This document shows positions 59,387 through 64,000 of a DNA stretch of 64,000 nt, in pieces. Origin of the DNA: Plantago ovata (taxonomy: Eukaryota > Streptophyta > Magnoliopsida > Lamiales > Plantaginaceae); NCBI GenBank assembly GCA_028274465.1, contig CM051455.1:38129290-38193289 (forward strand). Reading direction: 5' to 3'. How positions within the stretch are numbered: position 1 is the stretch's first letter; every line of letters begins with the position of its first letter. The translations under genes and the position numbers were made by a program. The notes below the pieces were generated by a model that saw nothing but the letters and a program-made list of their open reading frames with translations, was not told the origin of the DNA and did not search any database.

Positions 59387-62300
59387 CTATTCGAATCCAA
59401 TTTCAGAGCATACCATGTAATCATCTACGAGAGATCTCCTTGCGGCTTCTGAAATATCCACAACGTTTTCAGAGTGAATGCGGTGCATTTCTTTCACGTT
59501 TTCATCACAAGAAGCAGTTAAGGTACTTATTTTCTTGAATGCTTCATGATCCAATCTCAGTGGCTCTGCAGCAAAAAACATAGACAGTACTTGGCTCTCT
59601 GAGATTAAATCTCTTAATATATGAACACTGATTAGCATATACCGTAGGATGGACGGTTTTGTAGATTAGCAGAAGAAACTTACTTTCGGCCAAGAACATC
59701 ATACTGTTAGTAGCATCATCTGCATGGTTGAGGATGGATGAGACCACAGATGAAAATTGATCATAGATGTTTTCATTCGATTCTGTTTGAGCCCTGGAAG
59801 TATGTGCACATTCCATAAACGTATTGATAGACAATAACAAAAACATATACATATAAGTATTGGCTTACTTCACAAGAGACTCAACAGATTCAACATTTTC
59901 CTTAAGGAGGCGTAACAGGGAGTCATCAGTGATCATCCATTGTTCGGCGACCTCTGTGGATTTTGTAAGGCTAATGATGTCGAAAAAACATAAAAACTCA
60001 TATCAGGCTAGTTATGCTGAGCAAGCTATAGTACGTAAGAACAAGAAAATAATGTTGCGAGTATGTTCACCAGCAGTGGAGGCTGTCTTGCAGAGTGCCT
60101 TTATTGGATTCCATCGTAGCAGTGTCTTCCAAATAGACACTCTCTGTTCTCTCTGCGTAACTGCTCAATGTTTTTTCAGCGTCAGCTGTGCAACTTTGCA
60201 TGTTGTACAACTCGTCATTCAGCGTTTTGCTTCTTTCGCATGCACTCTTAACTATATCGTCTACTGCAGCTTGAATCTAAAGGTATAGAACACAAGACTA
60301 TCAATCGCGATTCATTTGATTCTCTACCTATCATTTTTTAAACTACTTACCAAGTTATTCTTTCTAAGAGTTGAACTAGTTAAGAGTTCTGCTATTTTTC
60401 CGAGTAAAAGCTTTTCTTCACCAAGGGCGAATTCCTGCAGAAAAAACATCTGTTAAGCAGCAATTGTAAGATCTCACAGTGAAGTCCTGCAATGTCCATT
60501 AGTTACCTCAAACTTGTTTCTAAAGTCACTCAGCTTCTGTTTGGTTATAAATTGTGAATCTTCTTCCATCAGTCTCAATTTCGAAATGTACACACTCAGA
60601 GTCTTAGAGAAATTCAGAAGATTTTGGACTATAGATTTCGATGAATGAAAGGTTCTGCTGTGAATCTGATGAGAAAATGTCAGAACAACACCAAACCCTT
60701 TACTAAAAATCTACTCATATGGAGTGTACACAAACAAATATAGATTCGTAATAGACTGATGATTGCAGTTTCGTACCTCTTCTTGCTGCTGTATGGATGC
60801 AGCAATTATCGATCCGAGATGATGCAGGTTGTTTTTAAGGCTGTTATTTATTGTATCAGCGTCAGAAGAACTTCTCTTGACAAGCTGCAAGAGTAAACCA
60901 GTGAATAAGTAAAGAGAATAAATGCAGTAGTAGTATAAGCGCCATGACCAACAATCGAAATCACCACTCACGTTAACGATGGCAGAAGAATGGTTTGATA
61001 ATTCCGAACTCAAACTACGAAGGGCCAATTGAGAATTTTGATATAGTTCTCCTGCTGATTCATCCAATGTTTTAGTCCCAGAACTGTACGAAGCTTTGAA
61101 CTTTTCAATCTGTCCTAGCACCTCATGAATTGCCTGCCATTGCGTGAGAAGAAAAGGCTGTATGAGATCCAATTCCACATCATAGGGGAAGTATTGAAAG
61201 TGTTGAAGCTAGCTACCTCAGCCTTTGAAGATAACAATGTTTGGATATCATCTTGTATCAGCTTGAAATTCTGTTGTTGCTGCGTTACCGATGTCGACAC
61301 AATTTTATCCAACTGTTCTAGCTGACGAGCTAACTGAGAGTACGCGTTTTGGATATGGTGTCTGTTCCTGTCTTCTAAATCGTTTTTGTATTCTGTTCCA
61401 CACGAACCAATACAGATAAGTGTTTCGACATGACTTCCATTCAGAAGAAAAATAAGGAAATCGCAGTTCTTCTCAGCCATAACGTGTTGGAAAACATACG
61501 GATTCTTGAAAACAAGGTAGAGACGTCAGATGCAGAATGCTCAAGATCAGACCGAAGTTCAAGCGCTCTCTCCGTAAGTTCTTTTCCTGTAAACTAACTA
61601 GAAATGTTAAATCATGAATCTGTGTTGAGCCCATTTCAGGTAATTTGTTTATTACGAGTACAATCAAAAGACTGGAATTCAGAAAACAAAATGCCTTAGA
61701 GAACCAATGGAACTATAGTATGGCTCACCGCGTACCAGAAGACAAAAGATTGAAGATCAAATTGTCTTTCTCTTTATTGGTATCTTCTGCACGTTGATGC
61801 TGATCTTCCAGATTCGACAAAGATTGCTTAGTGATAGCAAGTTCTCTCTGTCAGCAGAAAAAACAAGTTGAGACTATTTAGCTTCTCAAAAATCAAATGC
61901 ATAATAAGGTTTTAATAAGTCGATCCTGTTAATTTACCTGTGTGTTTTCGAGTTTATCTTTCAAATCTACTGTTAGCTGTTGCTGATAAAGGTAAAGTTC
62001 TTGTAGCTCCATTAGTTGCTGCTCAAAACAGCACGTCATTACAGTTAGTCTAGATGATAGCTTGGAATAACAATGATCGTGATTCCTACCTTTGAAGCAG
62101 AGAGTTCTGAATCTTGCTTGACACAGTTTGGAGGAAAATACAGTTTCTGGTTCACCTGAGAAAGGCATAACTATGAGTCTCTATAACCACAAACCAAGTA
62201 TGACAGGAACATACAGAAAAAACCAATTCAGAACATTCGAAAACCTCTGGTGTGTTCTTTATGCTTTTAGCTCGGAACGCATAATCAAGAGTGCTGATTG

Positions 62301-63995
62301 TCTCTTCCAGAGAAAGAATGGACGGTGAAATCGTTGCAATCATGCATGTTTTCGTTTTCCCTCCGAGTGAATCCCTCAATAGCCTTGTTAGTTTGCTATC
62401 CCTGAAATGCTTAACAAACATATTTTTAGCCTGAAATCTTAAGAGCAACTTATGTTATCATTGCATTTAGTCAACTTAACAGCATAACATGCCTGTATGG
62501 AACATGGCCTGAATTATCTGCCAACGCGTTAATAACACGTCCTAGAGTGAGAAGGCTCTTATTTATCTCACCAGCTTCCCTTGCTCTTACCTGCATGATG
62601 TATTTCTCCAATAAAAAAACTGTTCTACCAAATTTAGTAGAAGATGTGGCACAGATTTAAGGGCGATGAGTCAGACCTCTCGTGCACCAGAGCGTAGGAT
62701 GTTCTCAGATCCAGCAAGATCAACAAGATTTAACTTGCCACACTTGATGAGCTCTGATCCATCAGAATTCTGCTCCTTAACTTGAACCATAATAGAGAAT
62801 ATGGAGTGAGAGCGGTTGCTTTGTTTGTTGAGAAGGGTATCTGCAGTATGCTTCTTTGCTGATCCTTTGTGCAAAATCGCATGTACTTGGTCTGCATTAT
62901 GTACACTCTCTTCTTCCAACCCTCTAACAAACACCGCGCCTTTTCCATCTTCCATGAGAACTAATGGCCTTTTCTGCTTGTCAGTCGATGGACTATTTGA
63001 TCCCTCAAAATCTGGAGCCAAAAGATCTGTTATTTCCTCATTGTATAGCTCAACGAACGTTACTTTCATGCTGTAATCAGCATTCCCCCTTTCCAATATG
63101 TCGAAAATTTCCTGGACTACTCTTGGTATTATTCCAGCATTCTTATGAAAATTTCCATCCTGCAATACAAATGTAAAGAATATTACTATGGATGAATACA
63201 AATCTACAATTCCAGCGTCGTTTTCCTAAGATCATCCGAGAAATCATCTGTTATTCATACAAGAAAGCAGAAGAAGACCTTTTGTTTTGTAGGTTCACCT
63301 TCCATGGTGTATGTTTTGCCAGTTCCTGTCTGTCCATAAGCAAATATAGTACAACTGTATCCTTGAACAACTTCATTTACAACAGGTGCCACGACATCCT
63401 CGTACACTTGTTGTTGCTGAGACAACGGACCAAACACCTAATAACACGAATTAAGCAGACACATACATAATTAAGAAACTCTCATAACAAAAAACAAGCT
63501 ACATTATATTTCCTATAAACCAACCTTATCAAACACGAAAGTTCTATCGACTTGTTTGTTATTGGTCACTGTCACTTGCTGCTTCGCCTCATCACACCAT
63601 ATCACTTCTTGTTTCTCATCCTCATTTATTGGCCTAAAAAAAATAAAAAAGTGCGTAGTTTAACATTGCAGGGCAAATGGAGTGGCGTATCATGTTGCGA
63701 ATGAATCATTCAACTGAAAACAGCTATAGAAACTAGAAAGATTTGTTAAGGAATCAAGTTGATAGATAATGAAAAAAAGTTTTGATAGATAATGGAAACA
63801 GCCGGCGGCCCCACATCCGAAAAATATATATGAGAAGAAATGAAGATTGAATCTGAAAGTTAGCGATGATGATGATGATGGTTGATAGATAGTGAGTTAC
63901 CTGCAACGCAAAATAACCTTGACATTAACGGCGGCCTTGTAATCATCTAATTTTATTGGACTAATTTCAGTTGACGACCAGAGCGTTCGAGACAT
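59387..63995 (-). CDS. Kinesin-5 (BimC-type) motor protein
   Basis: Nineteen minus-strand exons: 63901-63995, 63525-63633, 63279-63437, 62677-63159, 62493-62590, 62245-62401, 62090-62155, 61938-62018, 61736-61847, 61500-61586, 61217-61392, 60972-61133, 60777-60884, 60507-60665, 60351-60434, 60071-60276, 59869-59970, 59684-59793, 59387-59565. They join in frame to 910 aa. Motor domain 1-367 with P-loop GQTGTGKT (103-110), switch I NRSHS, switch II DLAGSE. Residues 390-910 are coiled-coil stalk and tail. Kinesin-5 tetramers slide antiparallel microtubules in spindle and phragmoplast. From memory it is nearest to KIN-5B. Only 22 residues link motor and stalk, where relatives have about 80-100. 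The fifth intron has a GC donor. The first Met is five bases from the window edge, so the N-terminus could extend further. Confidence 0.9.
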
Positions 63996-64000
63996 GGAAG

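Overview
The window is nuclear DNA of a flowering plant, almost certainly a eudicot. It is AT-rich, its genes are split by short introns with plant-type splice sites, and it carries a WRKY factor, an RLCK-VII kinase, a PPR protein, S1-type self-incompatibility homologues and typical plant transposons. The repeat families and protein variants would fit an asterid, but the sequence does not prove it.

Layout. 1-1000: 3' end of a group I WRKY gene (+). 1431-7100: old repeats (LINE relic, a retroposed gene fragment, SINE-like tRNA relics, a short solo LTR) around two S1/SPH secreted-protein genes (+). 7478-12382: one degenerate Copia-type element, minus orientation, bounded by CTAAT duplications. 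13506-16025: five-exon RLCK VII kinase close to PBL7/CDL1 (+), then a tRNA-Ala(AGC) gene (-). 18829-31226: an 18-exon TBC/Rab-GAP gene (-), rebuilt exon by exon to 800 aa, with MITEs and tandem duplications in its introns. 31375-43490: a transposon nest in which an old minus-strand LINE is split by a hAT element, a MULE-like element and a 7.3-kb CACTA element that itself holds a second 3.8-kb CACTA element. 44344-45231: intronless RING-H2 gene close to SGR9 (-). 49513-51348: PPR gene (-). 52937-54247: broken AAA-ATPase of the AATP1/ASD type (-). 58586-59053: small Tudor-like protein (+). 59387-63995: kinesin-5 gene (-), 19 exons, in frame to 910 aa.

The genes do not form an operon-like unit. 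Their order is still informative. From memory, TTG2/WRKY44, the TBC gene, this PPR type and KIN-5B lie near one another on Arabidopsis chromosome 2, and SGR9 and PBL7/CDL1 near one another on chromosome 5. The window appears to interleave both sets, as an unfractionated ancestral block would.

The most unusual signals are: (i) two hairpins exactly 200 bp apart inside the outer CACTA element, whose stems differ by paired, compensating changes while the loops are similar; (ii) nested CACTA elements sharing AGCGACGGAT-type subterminal repeats; (iii) two GC-AG introns supported by reading frame; (iv) a WRKY zinc finger with 24 instead of 23 residues between Cys and His; (v) a kinesin-5 whose motor-to-stalk junction is much shortened. 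Exon boundaries were set by eye from splice sites and frame, and family names rest on remembered homologues.
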